Assembly (NCBI RefSeq): GCF_002278075.1
Contig: NZ_CP022989.1
Coordinates: 1,426,001-1,490,000 of the forward strand
DNA: 64,000 nt
Direction of reading: 5' to 3'
Source of the DNA: Paraburkholderia aromaticivorans
Lineage (GTDB): Bacteria > Pseudomonadota > Gammaproteobacteria > Burkholderiales > Burkholderiaceae
A model generated the notes under the pieces. That model was not told the DNA's origin, made no database searches, and was given only the letters and a program-made list of their open reading frames with translations. Below, piece by piece: positions 51,301-63,950 of this stretch (the first letter of the stretch is position 1; each line of letters starts with the position of its first letter). The position numbers and the translations under genes were made by a program.

Positions 51301-52442
51301 TCGCGAACGGCGGTCCGAAGAAGCTGGCGAAGGGCACGAAGATCGAACAGGCTTACCTGCAAGATCTGGATCACTACCACTGGTTCGACATCCGCCTCGC
51401 GGACGAAGAAGCAGCGGCACAGCTCGAAGCCATCAAGGACTCGATCGAACAGAAGCGTCACCAGTTCGATCTGGCGTTCGAAGAAAAGCGCAAGAAGCTC
51501 ACGCAAGGCGACGAACTGCCGCCGGGCGTGTTGAAGATGGTCAAGGTGTATCTGGCAGTCAAGCGCCGCCTGCAGCCTGGCGACAAGATGGCCGGCCGTC
51601 ACGGTAACAAGGGTGTCGTGTCGAAGATCGTTCCGATCGAAGACATGCCGTACATGGCCGACGGCCGTCCGGCTGACGTCGTTCTGAACCCGCTCGGCGT
51701 GCCGTCGCGGATGAACGTGGGTCAGGTTCTCGAAGTGCATCTGGGTTGGGCCGCGAAGGGTCTCGGCTGGCGTATCGGCGAAATGCTGCAGCGTCAGGCA
51801 AAGATTGCTGAACTGCGCGAATTCCTGACCAAGATCTACAACGAGTCGGGCCGCGCCGAAGAGCTGGACAGCTTCACGGACGACGAGATCGTCGAACTGG
51901 CGAAGAACCTGCGCGAAGGCGTGCCGTTCGCAACGCCGGTGTTCGACGGTGCGACGGAAGAAGAAATGTCGCGCGCGCTGGATCTGGCATTCCCGGACGA
52001 CATCGCGAAGAACCTCGGCATGACGCCGTCGAAGAATCAGGTGCGTCTGTACGACGGCCGCACGGGCGAAATGTTCGAACGTACGGTGACGGTCGGCTAC
52101 ATGCACTACCTGAAGCTGCACCACTTGGTCGACGACAAGATGCACGCGCGTTCCACGGGCCCGTACTCGCTCGTGACGCAGCAGCCGTTGGGCGGTAAGG
52201 CGCAATTCGGTGGCCAGCGTTTCGGTGAAATGGAAGTGTGGGCGCTCGAAGCGTACGGCGCATCGTACGTGCTGCAGGAAATGCTGACGGTGAAGTCGGA
52301 CGACGTGACAGGCCGGACCAAGGTTTATGAAAACCTGGTCAAGGGCGATCACGTGATCGACGCCGGCATGCCGGAATCCTTCAACGTGTTGGTGAAGGAA
52401 ATCCGCTCGCTCGGTATCGACATCGACCTCGACCGCAACTAA
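48336..52442 (+). CDS. rpoB: RNA polymerase beta subunit
   Basis: The product is 1368 residues, full length. The rifampicin-binding region [20 protein letters not shown] and its continuation [10 protein letters not shown] near residue 510-540 is present, with the equivalents of Asp516, His526 and Ser531 unchanged, so the sequence looks wild type. The C-terminal beta-clamp sequences ([20 protein letters not shown] near 1285) are intact. An opposite-strand open frame of 1267 codons is a codon-bias shadow. Confidence 0.98.
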   Translation: MQYSFTEKKRIRKSFAKRPIVHQVPFLLATQLESFSTFLQADTSSTQRKPEGLQAAFTSVFPIVSHNGFARLEFVSYMLSPPAFNIKECQQRGLTYCSALRAKVRLVLLDKESPSKPVVKEVKEQEVYMGEIPLMTPTGSFVINGTERVIVSQLHRSPGVFFEHDKGKTHSSGKLLFSARIIPYRGSWLDFEFDPKDVLYFRVDRRRKMPVTILLKAIGLTPEQILANFFVFDNFTLMPEGAQMEFVPERLRGEVARFDITDRDGNVIVQKDKRINAKHIRDLDNAKTKFISVPEDYLLGRVLAKNVVDGDTGEVIANANDEITETALEKLRESKIKDIQTLYTNDLDQGPYISSTLRIDETADKMAARIAIYRMMRPGEPPTEEAVEALFNRLFYSEDAYDLSKVGRMKFNRRVGRDEIVGPMTLQDDDILATIKILVELRNGKGEVDDIDHLGNRRVRCVGELAENQFRAGLVRVERAVKERLGQAESENLMPHDLINSKPISSAIREFFGSSQLSQFMDQTNPLSEITHKRRVSALGPGGLTRERAGFEVRDVHPTHYGRVCPIETPEGPNIGLINSLALYAHLNEYGFLETPYRKVVDSKVTDQIDYLSAIEEGRYVIAQANAAVAEDGSLTDELVSSREAGETLMVTPDRIQYMDVAPSQIVSVAASLIPFLEHDDANRALMGSNMQRQAVPCLRPEKAVVGTGIERTVAVDSGTTVQAFRGGVVDYVDAGRMVIRVNDDEAAAGETGVDIYNLIKYTRSNQNTNINQRPIVKVGDIVSRGDVLADGASTDLGELALGQNMLVAFMPWNGYNFEDSILISEKVVADDRYTSIHIEELNVVARDTKLGPEEITRDISNLAEVQLGRLDESGIVYIGAEVEAGDVLVGKVTPKGETQLTPEEKLLRAIFGEKASDVKDTSLRVPSGMSGTVIDVQVFTREGIQRDKRAQQIIDDELKRYRLDLNDQLRIVEGDAFQRLARMLDGKVANGGPKKLAKGTKIEQAYLQDLDHYHWFDIRLADEEAAAQLEAIKDSIEQKRHQFDLAFEEKRKKLTQGDELPPGVLKMVKVYLAVKRRLQPGDKMAGRHGNKGVVSKIVPIEDMPYMADGRPADVVLNPLGVPSRMNVGQVLEVHLGWAAKGLGWRIGEMLQRQAKIAELREFLTKIYNESGRAEELDSFTDDEIVELAKNLREGVPFATPVFDGATEEEMSRALDLAFPDDIAKNLGMTPSKNQVRLYDGRTGEMFERTVTVGYMHYLKLHHLVDDKMHARSTGPYSLVTQQPLGGKAQFGGQRFGEMEVWALEAYGASYVLQEMLTVKSDDVTGRTKVYENLVKGDHVIDAGMPESFNVLVKEIRSLGIDIDLDRN

Positions 52443-52463
52443 TCGGACTACGGAGAGAAAGCA

Positions 52464-55400
52464 ATGAAAGCTCTGCTCGATCTATTCAAGCAAGTCCAAC
52501 AGCCTGAAGTTTTTGACGCGATCAAGATCGGTCTGGCTTCGCCGGACAAGATCCGTTCGTGGTCGTTCGGTGAAGTGAAGAAGCCGGAAACCATCAACTA
52601 CCGGACGTTCAAACCGGAACGCGATGGTTTGTTCTGCGCGAAGATCTTCGGGCCGATCAAAGACTACGAATGTCTTTGCGGCAAGTACAAGCGCCTGAAG
52701 CATCGTGGCGTGATCTGCGAGAAGTGCGGCGTCGAAGTGACGCTGGCGAAAGTGCGTCGCGAACGCATGGGCCACATCGAACTGGCCTCGCCGGTTGCGC
52801 ACATCTGGTTCCTGAAGTCGCTGCCGTCGCGTCTGGGCATGGTGCTCGACATGACGCTGCGCGACATCGAACGCGTGCTGTACTTCGAAGCATACGTGGT
52901 GATCGATCCGGGCATGACGCCGCTGAAAGCGCGGCAGATCATGACCGAAGAGGATTACTACAACAAGGTCGAAGAATACGGTGACGAATTCCGCGCTGAA
53001 ATGGGCGCGGAAGGCGTGCGCGAACTGCTGCGCGCGATCAACATCGACGAACAGGTCGAGATGCTGCGCACCGAACTCAAGAACACGGGTTCGGAAGCGA
53101 AGATCAAGAAGTACGCGAAGCGCCTGAAGGTGCTCGAGGCTTTCCAGCGTTCGGGCATCAAGCCCGACTGGATGGTGCTCGAAGTGCTGCCGGTGTTGCC
53201 GCCGGAACTGCGTCCGCTGGTGCCGCTGGATGGCGGCCGTTTCGCGACGTCGGACCTGAACGACCTGTATCGCCGCGTGATCAACCGTAACAACCGGTTG
53301 AAGCGTCTGCTCGAACTGAAGGCGCCTGAAATCATCGTCCGCAACGAAAAGCGGATGCTGCAGGAAGCCGTCGACTCGCTGCTCGACAACGGTCGTCGCG
53401 GTAAGGCCATGACCGGCGCGAACAAGCGTCCGTTGAAGTCGCTGGCTGACATGATCAAGGGTAAGGGCGGTCGTTTCCGTCAGAACTTGCTCGGTAAGCG
53501 CGTTGACTATTCGGGCCGTTCGGTGATCGTGGTCGGCCCGACGCTCAAGCTGCATCAGTGCGGTCTGCCGAAGCTGATGGCGCTCGAACTGTTCAAGCCG
53601 TTCATCTTCAACAAGCTCGAAGTGATGGGTGTCGCTACCACCATCAAGGCTGCGAAGAAGGAAGTCGAGAACCAGACGCCGGTGGTGTGGGACATCCTGG
53701 AAGAGGTGATCCGCGAACATCCGGTCATGCTGAACCGTGCGCCTACGTTGCACCGTCTTGGCATTCAGGCTTTCGAGCCGGTGCTGATCGAAGGTAAGGC
53801 AATCCAGCTGCACCCGCTCGTTTGCGCGGCGTTCAACGCCGACTTCGACGGTGACCAGATGGCTGTTCACGTGCCGCTGTCGCTGGAAGCGCAGATGGAA
53901 GCGCGCACGCTGATGCTGGCGTCGAACAACGTCCTGTTCCCGGCCAACGGCGATCCGTCGATCGTGCCGTCGCAGGATATCGTGCTCGGTCTGTACTACG
54001 CGACCCGTGAAGCAGTGAACGCAAAGGGCGAAGGCCTGACGTTCACCGGCGTTTCGGAAGCGCTGCGTGCGTACGAGAACAAGGAAGTCGAGCTCGCCTC
54101 GCGCGTCAACGTGCGGATCACCGAAATGGTCCATAACGAAGACAAGTCGGAAGGTGCGCCGGCGTTCGTGCCGAAGATCACGCTGTACCCGACCACCGTC
54201 GGCCGTGCAATCCTGTCGGAAATCCTTCCGCCGGGCCTGCCGTTCTCGGTGCTCAACAAGCCGCTGAAGAAGAAGGAAATCTCGCGCCTCATCAACACCG
54301 CATTCCGCAAGTGCGGTCTGCGTGAAACGGTGATTTTCGCCGACCAGTTGATGCAGTCGGGTTTCCGTCTGGCAACGCGCGCGGGTATTTCCATCTGCGT
54401 CGACGACATGCTCGTGCCGCCGCAGAAGGAAACCATCGTCGGCGACGCCGCGAAGAAGGTGAAGGAATACGACCGTCAGTACATGTCGGGTCTCGTCACG
54501 TCGCAAGAGCGCTACAACAACGTGGTCGACATCTGGTCGGCAACGTCGGAAGCGGTCGGCAAGGCGATGATGGAACAGCTGTCGACGGAACCGGTTACGG
54601 ATCGCGACGGCAACGAAACGCGTCAGGAATCGTTCAACTCGATTTACATGATGGCGGACTCGGGTGCTCGTGGTTCCGCGGTTCAGATTCGTCAGCTCGC
54701 CGGTATGCGTGGCCTGATGGCGAAGCCGGACGGCTCGATCATCGAGACGCCGATTACGGCGAACTTCCGTGAAGGCCTGAACGTGTTGCAGTACTTCATC
54801 TCGACCCACGGCGCACGTAAGGGTCTGGCTGATACGGCACTGAAGACGGCAAACTCGGGTTACCTGACGCGTCGTCTGGTCGACGTGACGCAGGATCTGG
54901 TGGTGGTCGAGGACGATTGTGGTACGTCCAACGGTGTCGCCATGAAGGCGTTGGTCGAAGGCGGTGAAGTCGTCGAAGCGCTGCGTGACCGTATTCTGGG
55001 TCGCGTGACGGTGGCTGACGTCGTCAATCCGGAATCGCAGGAAACGCTGTACGAAACGGGCACGTTGCTCGACGAAGACGCGGTCGAAGAAATCGAACGC
55101 CTCGGCATCGACGAAGTGCGCGTGCGTACGCCGCTGACTTGCGAAACGCGCTACGGTTTGTGCGCGGCCTGCTACGGCCGCGACCTGGGCCGCGGCTCGT
55201 CGGTCAACGTCGGTGAAGCAGTCGGCGTGATCGCTGCGCAGTCGATCGGCGAACCGGGCACGCAGCTCACGATGCGTACGTTCCACATCGGTGGTGCGGC
55301 GTCGCGTGCGGCAGTGGCTTCGTCGGTTGAAGCGAAGTCGAACGGTACGGTGCGTTTCACGGCAACGATGCGTTACGTCACCAACGCGAAGGGCGAGCAG

Positions 55401-56702
55401 ATCGTCATCTCGCGTTCGGGCGAAGCGATGATCACCGACGACCACGGTCGCGAGCGCGAACGTCACAAGGTGCCGTACGGCGCGACGCTGTTGCAACTGG
55501 ACGGCGCGCAGATCAAGGCCGGCACGCAACTGGCAACGTGGGATCCGATGACGCGTCCGATCATCACCGAGTGGGGCGGTACGGTGAAGTTCGAAAACGT
55601 CGAAGAAGGCGTGACGGTTGCCAAGCAGATCGACGATGTGACGGGTCTGTCCACGCTGGTCGTGATCGACGTGAAGCGTCGTGGTTCGCAAGCTTCGAAG
55701 ACGGTGCGTCCGCAGGTCAAGCTGCTCGACGCGAACGGCGAAGAAGTCAAGATCCCGAACACCGAGCACTCGGTGCAGATCGGCTTCCAGGTCGGCGCTC
55801 TGATCACCGTGAAGGATGGTCAGCAAGTGCAGGTCGGTGAAGTGTTGGCACGTATCCCGGTTGAATCGCAGAAGACGCGTGACATTACCGGTGGTCTGCC
55901 GCGTGTGGCTGAACTGTTCGAAGCACGTTCGCCTAAGGACGCAGGTATCCTGGCGGAAGTCACGGGCACGACGTCGTTCGGTAAGGACACGAAGGGCAAG
56001 CAGCGTCTCGTTATCACGGACCTCGACGGCAATCAGCACGAGTTCCTGATCGCGAAGGAAAAGCAGGTTCTGGTGCACGATGGTCAGGTCGTCAACAAGG
56101 GCGAAATGATTGTCGACGGTCCTGCCGATCCGCACGACATCTTGCGTCTGCAAGGTATCGAAGCGCTGTCGCGTTACATCGTGGACGAAGTGCAGGACGT
56201 GTACCGTCTGCAAGGCGTGAAGATCAACGACAAGCACATTGAAGTGATTGTTCGTCAGATGCTGCGCCGCGTGCAGATTACGGACAACGGCGATACGCGT
56301 TTCATCCCGGGCGAACAGGTCGAGCGGTCGGATATGCTCGACGAGAACGACCGTATGATCGCGGAAGACAAGCGTCCGGCAACGTACGAAAACGTGCTGC
56401 TCGGTATCACGAAGGCCTCGTTGTCGACCGATTCGTTCATCTCGGCGGCGTCGTTCCAGGAAACGACCCGCGTGCTGACCGAAGCGGCGATCATGGGCAA
56501 GCGCGACGACCTGCGTGGTCTGAAGGAAAACGTGATCGTCGGCCGTCTGATTCCGGCCGGTACGGGTCTCGCGTTCCACAAGGCACGCAAGAGCAAGGAA
56601 CTGTCCGACCGCGAGCGTTTCGATCAGATCGCAGCGGAAGAGTCGTTCGAATTCGGTACGCCGGAAACCCCGGCCGCCGAACAGCAGCACTCAGGCGAGT
56701 AA
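52464..56702 (+). CDS. rpoC: RNA polymerase beta-prime subunit
   Basis: The product is 1412 residues. The N-terminal zinc site is Cys70, Cys72, Cys85 and Cys88; the catalytic Mg-binding loop NADFDGDQM is at residues 458-466 with Asp460, Asp462 and Asp464. The second zinc region, with [19 protein letters not shown], is near 895. It follows rpoB by 21 bases and ends in a terminator. Confidence 0.98.
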   Translation: MKALLDLFKQVQQPEVFDAIKIGLASPDKIRSWSFGEVKKPETINYRTFKPERDGLFCAKIFGPIKDYECLCGKYKRLKHRGVICEKCGVEVTLAKVRRERMGHIELASPVAHIWFLKSLPSRLGMVLDMTLRDIERVLYFEAYVVIDPGMTPLKARQIMTEEDYYNKVEEYGDEFRAEMGAEGVRELLRAINIDEQVEMLRTELKNTGSEAKIKKYAKRLKVLEAFQRSGIKPDWMVLEVLPVLPPELRPLVPLDGGRFATSDLNDLYRRVINRNNRLKRLLELKAPEIIVRNEKRMLQEAVDSLLDNGRRGKAMTGANKRPLKSLADMIKGKGGRFRQNLLGKRVDYSGRSVIVVGPTLKLHQCGLPKLMALELFKPFIFNKLEVMGVATTIKAAKKEVENQTPVVWDILEEVIREHPVMLNRAPTLHRLGIQAFEPVLIEGKAIQLHPLVCAAFNADFDGDQMAVHVPLSLEAQMEARTLMLASNNVLFPANGDPSIVPSQDIVLGLYYATREAVNAKGEGLTFTGVSEALRAYENKEVELASRVNVRITEMVHNEDKSEGAPAFVPKITLYPTTVGRAILSEILPPGLPFSVLNKPLKKKEISRLINTAFRKCGLRETVIFADQLMQSGFRLATRAGISICVDDMLVPPQKETIVGDAAKKVKEYDRQYMSGLVTSQERYNNVVDIWSATSEAVGKAMMEQLSTEPVTDRDGNETRQESFNSIYMMADSGARGSAVQIRQLAGMRGLMAKPDGSIIETPITANFREGLNVLQYFISTHGARKGLADTALKTANSGYLTRRLVDVTQDLVVVEDDCGTSNGVAMKALVEGGEVVEALRDRILGRVTVADVVNPESQETLYETGTLLDEDAVEEIERLGIDEVRVRTPLTCETRYGLCAACYGRDLGRGSSVNVGEAVGVIAAQSIGEPGTQLTMRTFHIGGAASRAAVASSVEAKSNGTVRFTATMRYVTNAKGEQIVISRSGEAMITDDHGRERERHKVPYGATLLQLDGAQIKAGTQLATWDPMTRPIITEWGGTVKFENVEEGVTVAKQIDDVTGLSTLVVIDVKRRGSQASKTVRPQVKLLDANGEEVKIPNTEHSVQIGFQVGALITVKDGQQVQVGEVLARIPVESQKTRDITGGLPRVAELFEARSPKDAGILAEVTGTTSFGKDTKGKQRLVITDLDGNQHEFLIAKEKQVLVHDGQVVNKGEMIVDGPADPHDILRLQGIEALSRYIVDEVQDVYRLQGVKINDKHIEVIVRQMLRRVQITDNGDTRFIPGEQVERSDMLDENDRMIAEDKRPATYENVLLGITKASLSTDSFISAASFQETTRVLTEAAIMGKRDDLRGLKENVIVGRLIPAGTGLAFHKARKSKELSDRERFDQIAAEESFEFGTPETPAAEQQHSGE

Positions 56703-56755
56703 GCTCAGGTCAGTAGGTCCAGGCGGCGCAAGCCGCTTGGGACTTCAGCCAGCGA

Positions 56756-56788
56756 AGCCGCTCAGTTTCGACTGAGCGGCTTTTTTTA
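56756..56788 (+). terminator. Terminator of the rpoBC operon
   Basis: An 11-bp stem aagccgctcag/ctgagcggctt with a six-base loop is followed by seven Ts. Confidence 0.92.
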
Positions 56789-56920
56789 TGCGCTTCATTT
56801 TTGCGCGCTTATTTCCTGCTTTGTTAGGCCGAAAGGCTAACGTTGCAGTAAAGCGCGGGCGCAGCACGAATGCGTTGGTAAAATTCGTGTCACCGGCATC
56901 ACGCTGCTTCTCTCAAATTC

Positions 56921-58768
56921 ATGTCCCGTCCGCTCGAAATCCTCAACGAAGTCTTCGGTTACCCCGCGTTCAGAGGACAGCAGGGCGAAATTGTCGAGCA
57001 CGTCGCCGGCGGCGGCGATTGTCTCGTGCTGATGCCGACGGGCGGCGGCAAGTCCCTGTGCTATCAGATTCCGTCGCTTGTGCGCCGCGAAGGCGGCTTT
57101 GGCACCGGCATCGTCGTCTCTCCGCTGATTGCGCTGATGCAGGATCAAGTGGCCGCGCTTACCGAAGTGGGCGTGCGCGCGGCGTATCTGAATTCGACGC
57201 TCACGAGTGCGGAAGCGATGGCGACCGAGCGCGCGTTGCGCGACGGCGATATCGATCTGCTCTACGTGGCGCCGGAGCGTTTGATGACGCCTCGGTTCCA
57301 GGAGCTGCTGGAGCGTACGCGCATCGGATTGTTCGCGATTGACGAAGCGCATTGCGTGTCGCAATGGGGGCACGATTTCCGGCCGGAATACATTCAACTG
57401 TCCGTGCTACACGAGCGGTTTCCGAATGTGCCGCGAATCGCGCTCACGGCCACGGCGGACGCCATCACGCGAGATGAGATCATCCACCGCCTCGCGTTGG
57501 ACGACGCGCGCATTTTCGTGTCGAGTTTCGACCGGCCGAACATCCGCTATCGCATCGTCGAAAAGGACAACGCGCGTACGCAGTTGCTGGACTTTATCCG
57601 TGCGGAGCATTCAAAGCCGGACGGCACGACCGACGCTGGAGTCGTTTACTGCCTGTCGCGCCGCAAGGTCGAAGAGACCGCGGAATGGCTGAAGGAAAAA
57701 GGGATGCGCGCGCTGCCGTATCACGCCGGCATGGAGTTCGAAATCCGTCAGAAGCATCAAGAGATGTTTCAGCGTGAGGAAGGGATTGTGATGTGCGCGA
57801 CGATCGCATTCGGCATGGGCATCGACAAGCCGGACGTGCGTTTTGTCGCTCACCTCGACTTGCCGAAGAGCGTCGAAGGCTATTACCAGGAAACGGGCCG
57901 TGCGGGCCGCGACGGGATGCCGGCGAATGCATGGATGGCCTATGGTCTCGGCGACGTCGTGCAACAGCGCAAGATGATCGATGAGTCCGACGCCGACGAC
58001 GCCCACAAGCGCGTGCAGACCGGCAAGCTGGACGCGCTGCTCGGTCTTTGTGAGGCGGCGACCTGTCGCCGAGTGCGGCTGCTTGCGTATTTCGGCGAGT
58101 CGAGCAAGCCATGCGGAAACTGCGACAACTGCCTCGAGCCGCCGGCTACATGGGATGCGACGCGCGAGGCGCAGATGGCCCTGTCGTGCGTGTTCCGCGC
58201 GCAGCGGGCGAGCGGCTTTCATTTCGGCGCCGGCCACCTGATCGACATCTTGCGCGGCAATAGCAGCGAGAAGATTCTGCAACGCGGTCACGAGAAGCTG
58301 ACCACGTTCGGCATCGGGGCGGCCTTAGGCGAACCGGAGTGGCGTGCGGTCTTTCGCCAGCTTGTCGCGTTCGGCTATCTGACGGTTGATCATGAGGGAT
58401 TCGGCTCCCTCGTTCTAACCGAGGCAAGCAAGCCGGTGCTCAAGGGCGAGCAAAACGTCACAATGCGCCGCTATGTGAAGCCGACGCGTACGCGGCAATC
58501 GTCCGGCCGCACCAGCGAGCGGGCCGATCCGACAATCGGTATGGGTCCGCGCGAGCGCGCCCGCTGGGAACGCCTGCGCGCGTGGCGCACTGAAACGGCG
58601 AAGAGCGACGGCGTCCCGGCGTATGTGATCTTTCACGACGCCACGCTGGCGGAGATCGCCCGCAACGGCCCGGATTCCATCGAGGATTTGCGTGGCATCC
58701 CAGGTATGGGCGCAAGGAAACTCGACAGGTTCGGCGACGAACTGCTGGAAGTCGTCGCCGCCGATTGA
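56921..58768 (+). CDS. recQ: ATP-dependent DNA helicase RecQ
   Basis: RecQ unwinds DNA 3' to 5' for recombination repair. The product is 615 residues. Walker A is PTGGGKS at 39-45, DEAH at 141-144, and motif VI is [12 protein letters not shown] near 325. The zinc site uses Cys382, Cys398, Cys401 and Cys404, then a winged-helix RQC domain and a C-terminal HRDC domain (near 540-610). The gene interrupts the rpoBC-str arrangement; it is on the same strand but after a terminator, so it likely has its own promoter. Confidence 0.96.
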   Translation: MSRPLEILNEVFGYPAFRGQQGEIVEHVAGGGDCLVLMPTGGGKSLCYQIPSLVRREGGFGTGIVVSPLIALMQDQVAALTEVGVRAAYLNSTLTSAEAMATERALRDGDIDLLYVAPERLMTPRFQELLERTRIGLFAIDEAHCVSQWGHDFRPEYIQLSVLHERFPNVPRIALTATADAITRDEIIHRLALDDARIFVSSFDRPNIRYRIVEKDNARTQLLDFIRAEHSKPDGTTDAGVVYCLSRRKVEETAEWLKEKGMRALPYHAGMEFEIRQKHQEMFQREEGIVMCATIAFGMGIDKPDVRFVAHLDLPKSVEGYYQETGRAGRDGMPANAWMAYGLGDVVQQRKMIDESDADDAHKRVQTGKLDALLGLCEAATCRRVRLLAYFGESSKPCGNCDNCLEPPATWDATREAQMALSCVFRAQRASGFHFGAGHLIDILRGNSSEKILQRGHEKLTTFGIGAALGEPEWRAVFRQLVAFGYLTVDHEGFGSLVLTEASKPVLKGEQNVTMRRYVKPTRTRQSSGRTSERADPTIGMGPRERARWERLRAWRTETAKSDGVPAYVIFHDATLAEIARNGPDSIEDLRGIPGMGARKLDRFGDELLEVVAAD

Positions 58769-58821
58769 GCCTTCAGCGGAGCCTCGGACAGCTCCGCAGG
58801 GGTGCGAAACATCGCAACCTG

Positions 58822-58851
58822 TTGACTCCCTTAGTATTTTCGGAATATTAT
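58822..58851 (+). promoter_or_regulatory. Promoter of the str operon
   Basis: TTGACT (58822-58827) and TATTAT (58846-58851) are spaced by 18 bases. It is the only good promoter candidate in the gap before rpsL, leaving a leader of about 130 bases. Confidence 0.6.
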
Positions 58852-58989
58852 GCTAGGTTCCGGTTCTTGGAATGCCTGCGCGCGAAGTCAATTCATGCGC
58901 TGACGTCGGGTCCGGAAGTTCGATGCGCAATCGTTTCTGCTTTGCCCGGAAACAGATGCGTCGATTTTGTTCAATTTCAGGAATAAACA

Positions 58990-59370
58990 ATGCCAACCAT
59001 CAATCAACTGGTTCGCAAAGGCCGCGCGTCGGAAACGACGAAGAGCAAGAGCCCGGCTTTGCAGGACTGCCCCCAGCGTCGCGGCGTGTGCACCCGTGTG
59101 TACACCACGACGCCTAAGAAGCCTAACTCGGCACTGCGTAAGGTTGCCAAGGTTCGTCTGACGAACGGCTTCGAAGTCATTTCGTACATCGGTGGTGAAG
59201 GCCACAACCTGCAGGAACACTCGGTCGTGCTGATTCGCGGCGGCCGTGTCAAGGACTTGCCGGGTGTGCGTTACCACATGGTTCGCGGCTCGCTGGATAC
59301 CCAGGGCGTCAAGGATCGTAAGCAGGCTCGCTCGAAGTACGGTGCGAAGCGTGCAAAGGCTGGTAAGTAA
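58990..59370 (+). CDS. rpsL: 30S ribosomal protein S12
   Basis: The product is 126 residues starting [29 protein letters not shown] holds Lys43, and GGRVKDLPG holds Lys88, both wild type at the positions that change in streptomycin-resistant mutants. S12 monitors codon-anticodon pairing in the decoding site. First gene of the str operon. Confidence 0.98.
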   Translation: MPTINQLVRKGRASETTKSKSPALQDCPQRRGVCTRVYTTTPKKPNSALRKVAKVRLTNGFEVISYIGGEGHNLQEHSVVLIRGGRVKDLPGVRYHMVRGSLDTQGVKDRKQARSKYGAKRAKAGK

Positions 59371-59562
59371 GCTGGCAAGCAATTAGCCAGTCAGCAGTTT
59401 CAGGTCGCCTGCAAAAGGCGGTAATAGCGGTGGTGCCGGAATCGCCGGTGCTGTCGAGTAAGTGGTCACCCGACCAGGCTGGTAAGTCGTTAGAGATGAA
59501 TCGGGTTAGTTGGTGGCCGCGGGGCTAAAAATAGCTCCAACTGAAAAGTTAAAGGAAGAAAC

Positions 59563-60033
59563 ATGCCGCGTCGTCGCGAAGTCCCCAAGCGGGAAGTGTT
59601 GCCGGATCCGAAATTCGGTAACGTTGATGTAGCTAAGTTCATGAACGTGCTGATGCTCTCCGGCAAGAAGTCGGTTGCCGAGCGTATCGTGTACGGCGCT
59701 TTCGAACAGATCCAGACCAAGGGTGGCAAGGACCCGCTGGAAGTGTTCACGGTAGCGCTCAACAACGTCAAGCCGGTGGTGGAAGTGAAGAGCCGCCGCG
59801 TTGGTGGTGCGAACTATCAGGTTCCGGTCGAAGTGCGCCCGTCGCGTCGTATGGCATTGGCGATGCGTTGGCTGCGTGAAGCCGCGAAGAAGCGCAGCGA
59901 GAAGTCGATGGCCCTGCGTCTGGCAGGTGAACTCTCCGAAGCGGCCGAAGGCCGTGGCGGCGCAATGAAGAAGCGCGACGAAGTTCACCGGATGGCAGAA
60001 GCCAACAAGGCGTTCTCGCACTTCCGTTTCTAA
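59563..60033 (+). CDS. rpsG: 30S ribosomal protein S7
   Basis: The product is 156 residues, normal for S7. [18 protein letters not shown] at the start and [23 protein letters not shown] near 101 are family segments. S7 nucleates assembly of the 30S head. GGAAG lies before the ATG. Confidence 0.98.
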   Translation: MPRRREVPKREVLPDPKFGNVDVAKFMNVLMLSGKKSVAERIVYGAFEQIQTKGGKDPLEVFTVALNNVKPVVEVKSRRVGGANYQVPVEVRPSRRMALAMRWLREAAKKRSEKSMALRLAGELSEAAEGRGGAMKKRDEVHRMAEANKAFSHFRF

Positions 60034-60076
60034 GCTTCCCGAACCCGGGTTTAGCAGAAAAAACGGAAAGAAATTC

Positions 60077-60112
60077 CGGGCGGGTGCGCTTACAAAGCGC
60101 CTCGCCCGTTTG
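60077..60112 (+). terminator. Weak hairpin between rpsG and fusA
   Basis: An imperfect stem gcgggtgcgctt/aagcgcctcgccc with loop aca lies between rpsG and fusA, followed by gtttgtgtt. It may attenuate or process the message, not a certain terminator. Confidence 0.35.
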
Positions 60113-60167
60113 TGTTACAGCGCGATGGGTATTTTCTCGCATCGCGTCATCCCAATAGAGGATCAAA

Positions 60168-62270
60168 GTGGCTCGCAAGACACCTATCGAGCGCTACCGT
60201 AACATCGGTATTAGCGCTCACATCGACGCCGGCAAAACGACGACGACCGAGCGCATCCTGTTCTACACCGGCGTGAACCACAAGATTGGTGAAGTTCACG
60301 ACGGCGCTGCCACCATGGACTGGATGGAGCAGGAGCAGGAACGCGGCATCACGATCACGTCCGCTGCTACCACGGCGTTCTGGAAAGGCATGGCCGGCGA
60401 CCGCGCTGAGCACCGCATCAACATCATCGACACCCCGGGCCACGTCGACTTCACGATCGAAGTTGAGCGCTCGATGCGCGTGCTCGACGGCGCATGCATG
60501 GTCTACTGCGCTGTGGGCGGCGTTCAGCCCCAGTCGGAAACCGTGTGGCGTCAGGCTAACAAGTACAAGGTTCCCCGTCTCGCGTTCATCAACAAGATGG
60601 ACCGTACCGGCGCGAACTTCTTCAAGGTCTACGACCAGCTCAAGCTGCGCCTGAAGGCGAACCCGGTTCCGGTCGTGGTGCCTATCGGCGCGGAAGAAAA
60701 CTTCACGGGCGTCGTCGATCTGCTGAAGATGAAAGCGATCATTTGGGACGACGCGTCCCAAGGCACGAAGTTCTCGTACGAAGAAATTCCGGCGGAACTG
60801 GTTGACTCGTGCAACGAGTGGCGCGAGAAGATGGTCGAAGCGGCTGCAGAGTCGAGCGAAGACCTGATGAACAAGTACCTCGAAGAAGGCGAACTGACGG
60901 AAGCGGAAATCGTCAAGGGCCTGCGCGACCGTACGATCGCTTGCGAAATCCAGCCGATGCTGTGCGGCACCGCGTTCAAGAACAAGGGCGTGCAGCGTAT
61001 GCTGGACGCGGTTCTCGACTTCCTGCCGTCGCCGATCGACATTCCGCCGGTTACCGGCGAACTGGAAAACGGCGAGCAAGGCGAGCGCCGCGCTGCTGAC
61101 GACGAAAAGTTCTCGGCACTGGCATTCAAGATCATGACCGACCCGTTCGTCGGCCAGTTGATCTTCTTCCGCGTGTATTCGGGCATCGTGAATTCGGGCG
61201 ACACCGTGCTGAACGCGACCAAGGACAAGAAGGAACGTCTGGGTCGTATTCTGCAGATGCACGCGAACCAGCGCGAAGAAATCAAGGAAGTCCGCGCAGG
61301 CGACATCGCTGCTGCAGTCGGCCTGAAAGACGCAACGACCGGTGACACGCTGTGCGATCCGCAAAGCCCGATCGTGCTCGAACGCATGATTTTCCCGGAG
61401 CCGGTGATTTCGCAGGCTGTTGAGCCGAAGACGAAGCCTGACCAGGAAAAGATGGGTCTGGCGCTGAACCGTCTGGCACAGGAAGATCCGTCGTTCCGCG
61501 TTCAAACGGACGAAGAGTCGGGCCAAACCATTATTTCGGGCATGGGCGAGCTCCACCTGGAAATTCTGGTTGACCGTATGAAGCGCGAATTCGGCGTGGA
61601 AGCGACTGTCGGCAAGCCGCAGGTTGCTTACCGCGAAACGATTCGCGGCAAGGCGGAAGACGTTGACGGCAAGTTCGTCAAGCAGTCGGGTGGTCGCGGC
61701 CAGTACGGTCACGCGGTCATCACGCTCGAGCCGAATGAGCAAGGCAAGGGTTACGAGTTCCTCGACGAGATCAAGGGCGGTGTGATTCCGCGCGAATACA
61801 TCCCGGCGGTGGACAAGGGTATCCAGGAAACGCTGAAGGCAGGCGTGCTGGCAGGCTTCCCGGTCGTCGACGTCAAGGTTCACCTGACGTTCGGTTCGTA
61901 CCACGACGTTGACTCGAACGAAAATGCGTTCCGCATGGCCGGTTCGATGGCGTTCAAGGAAGCAATGCGCAAGGCTCAACCGGTCATCCTCGAACCGATG
62001 ATGGCTGTCGAAGTCGAAACGCCGGAAGACTACATGGGCAACGTGATGGGCGACCTGTCGGGCCGTCGCGGTATCGTTCAGGGCATGGACGACATGGTTG
62101 GCGGCGGGAAGATTGTTCGCGCTGAAGTGCCGCTGTCGGAAATGTTCGGCTACTCGACGTCGCTGCGTTCGCTGACCCAAGGTCGTGCAACGTACACGAT
62201 GGAGTTCAAGCACTACTCCGAAGCACCGCGTAACGTGTCCGAAGCGATCATCAACGCGAAGTCGAAGTAA
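60168..62270 (+). CDS. fusA: Elongation factor G
   Basis: EF-G drives translocation with GTP. The product is 700 residues from a GTG start with GAGGATC upstream. The P-loop is AHIDAGKTT near residue 17, DTPGHVDF is near 88 and [10 protein letters not shown] near 142. All five domains appear complete. An opposite-strand open frame of 688 codons is a shadow. Confidence 0.98.
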   Translation: MARKTPIERYRNIGISAHIDAGKTTTTERILFYTGVNHKIGEVHDGAATMDWMEQEQERGITITSAATTAFWKGMAGDRAEHRINIIDTPGHVDFTIEVERSMRVLDGACMVYCAVGGVQPQSETVWRQANKYKVPRLAFINKMDRTGANFFKVYDQLKLRLKANPVPVVVPIGAEENFTGVVDLLKMKAIIWDDASQGTKFSYEEIPAELVDSCNEWREKMVEAAAESSEDLMNKYLEEGELTEAEIVKGLRDRTIACEIQPMLCGTAFKNKGVQRMLDAVLDFLPSPIDIPPVTGELENGEQGERRAADDEKFSALAFKIMTDPFVGQLIFFRVYSGIVNSGDTVLNATKDKKERLGRILQMHANQREEIKEVRAGDIAAAVGLKDATTGDTLCDPQSPIVLERMIFPEPVISQAVEPKTKPDQEKMGLALNRLAQEDPSFRVQTDEESGQTIISGMGELHLEILVDRMKREFGVEATVGKPQVAYRETIRGKAEDVDGKFVKQSGGRGQYGHAVITLEPNEQGKGYEFLDEIKGGVIPREYIPAVDKGIQETLKAGVLAGFPVVDVKVHLTFGSYHDVDSNENAFRMAGSMAFKEAMRKAQPVILEPMMAVEVETPEDYMGNVMGDLSGRRGIVQGMDDMVGGGKIVRAEVPLSEMFGYSTSLRSLTQGRATYTMEFKHYSEAPRNVSEAIINAKSK

Positions 62271-62317
62271 TCGCGCGGCAAGTCATTCAACGATTAACTT
62301 TTTGAAAGAAGAGAAAC

Positions 62318-63508
62318 ATGGCTAAAGGTAAATTCGAACGGACCAAGCCGCACGTGAACGTCGGCACGATCGGTCACGTTGACCACGGCAAGACCACGCT
62401 GACGGCAGCGATCACGACGGTTCTGACGCAGAAGTTTGGCGGCGAAGCGAAGGCATACGACCAGATCGACGCGGCGCCGGAAGAAAAGGCGCGTGGTATC
62501 ACGATCAACACGGCACACGTCGAGTACGAAACGGCTAACCGCCACTACGCACACGTCGACTGCCCGGGCCACGCTGACTATGTGAAGAACATGATCACGG
62601 GCGCAGCGCAGATGGACGGCGCGATCCTCGTGTGCTCGGCCGCTGACGGCCCGATGCCGCAAACGCGTGAGCACATCCTGCTGGCGCGTCAGGTTGGCGT
62701 TCCGTACATCATCGTGTTCCTGAACAAGTGCGACATGGTGGACGACGCTGAGCTGCTGGAGCTGGTCGAGATGGAAGTTCGCGAACTTCTGTCGAAGTAC
62801 GACTTCCCGGGCGACGAAACGCCGATCATCAAGGGTTCGGCCAAGCTGGCGCTGGAAGGCGACAAGGGCGAGCTGGGCGAAGTGGCGATCATGAATCTGG
62901 CCGACGCGCTGGACACGTACATCCCGACGCCGGAGCGCGCAGTTGATGGCGCATTCCTGATGCCGGTGGAAGACGTGTTCTCGATCTCGGGTCGCGGCAC
63001 GGTGGTGACGGGTCGCGTTGAGCGCGGCGTCGTGAAGGTTGGCGAGGAAATCGAAATCGTCGGTATCAAGCCGACGGTGAAGACGACCTGCACGGGCGTG
63101 GAAATGTTCCGCAAGCTGCTCGACCAGGGGCAGGCAGGCGACAACGTCGGTATCCTGCTGCGCGGCACGAAGCGTGAAGACGTGGAGCGTGGCCAGGTTC
63201 TGGCGAAGCCGGGTTCGATCAACCCGCACACGCACTTCACGGCTGAAGTGTACGTGCTGAGCAAGGACGAAGGCGGCCGTCACACGCCGTTCTTCAACAA
63301 CTATCGTCCGCAGTTCTACTTCCGTACGACGGACGTGACGGGCTCGATCGAGTTGCCGAAGGACAAGGAAATGGTCATGCCGGGCGACAACGTGTCGATC
63401 ACGGTGAAGCTGATCAACCCGATCGCAATGGAAGAAGGTCTGCGCTTCGCAATCCGCGAAGGCGGCCGTACGGTCGGCGCAGGTGTGGTTGCCAAGATTC
63501 TCGAGTAA
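62318..63508 (+). CDS. tuf: Elongation factor Tu, copy 2
   Basis: The product is 396 residues and identical in sequence to copy 1 at 43121. It follows fusA by 47 bases in the classic str operon place, with its own GAAGAGAAAC ribosome site. The flanks of the two copies diverge at once outside the coding region. The identity points to ongoing gene conversion between the copies. Confidence 0.98.
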   Translation: MAKGKFERTKPHVNVGTIGHVDHGKTTLTAAITTVLTQKFGGEAKAYDQIDAAPEEKARGITINTAHVEYETANRHYAHVDCPGHADYVKNMITGAAQMDGAILVCSAADGPMPQTREHILLARQVGVPYIIVFLNKCDMVDDAELLELVEMEVRELLSKYDFPGDETPIIKGSAKLALEGDKGELGEVAIMNLADALDTYIPTPERAVDGAFLMPVEDVFSISGRGTVVTGRVERGVVKVGEEIEIVGIKPTVKTTCTGVEMFRKLLDQGQAGDNVGILLRGTKREDVERGQVLAKPGSINPHTHFTAEVYVLSKDEGGRHTPFFNNYRPQFYFRTTDVTGSIELPKDKEMVMPGDNVSITVKLINPIAMEEGLRFAIREGGRTVGAGVVAKILE

Positions 63509-63546
63509 AATCGCGGATTGACGTATTTGCTGTAAGTCGTGCCCGG

Positions 63547-63579
63547 AGCCGGGCGCCCGCCCTCAGCGGGCATCCGGCT
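63547..63579 (+). promoter_or_regulatory. GC-rich stem-loop ahead of rpsJ
   Basis: A stem agccgggcgcccgc/gcgggcatccggct with loop cctca and a small bulge sits in the tuf-rpsJ gap. The following tacgttctttta is a weak T-run. It may be a terminator of the str operon or part of an S10 leader. Confidence 0.5.
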
Positions 63580-63638
63580 CTACGTTCTTTTACTGTCTGG
63601 CGGTGCAATACCGCCTCGCTCTTTTCCAAGGAATTGTC

Positions 63639-63950
63639 ATGCAGAACCAGAAAATCCGCATTCGCCTGAAGGCTTTCGACTATCGCCTGATCGATCAATC
63701 GGCTGCTGAAATCGTCGACACGGCGAAGCGGACTGGCGCAATCGTTCGTGGTCCGGTGCCCCTGCCGACCCGCATTCAACGCTTCGACATCCTGCGTTCG
63801 CCGCACGTCAACAAGACGTCGCGCGATCAGCTCGAAATCCGTACGCACCAACGCCTGATGGACATCGTCGATCCGACGGACAAGACCGTTGACGCACTGA
63901 TGAAGCTGGATTTGCCGGCCGGCGTGGACGTGGAAATCAAGCTGCAATAA
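63639..63950 (+). CDS. rpsJ: 30S ribosomal protein S10
   Basis: The product is 103 residues starting [19 protein letters not shown]. HKRxxPLPTR-type segment appears as [25 protein letters not shown] near residue 36, and [10 protein letters not shown] near 71. S10 is a 30S head protein and also a NusE antitermination factor. AAGGAAT precedes the ATG. First gene of the S10 operon, which continues past the window. Confidence 0.98.
   Translation: MQNQKIRIRLKAFDYRLIDQSAAEIVDTAKRTGAIVRGPVPLPTRIQRFDILRSPHVNKTSRDQLEIRTHQRLMDIVDPTDKTVDALMKLDLPAGVDVEIKLQ

Noticed and set aside
48549..52352. 1267-codon open frame on the minus strand of rpoB
   Set aside because: It lies entirely opposite rpoB, whose codon bias at GC-rich third positions suppresses stops on the other strand. 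The translation is Arg/His/Val-rich with no family resemblance. The same reasoning applies to the 1402-codon frame opposite rpoC and the 688-codon frame opposite fusA.
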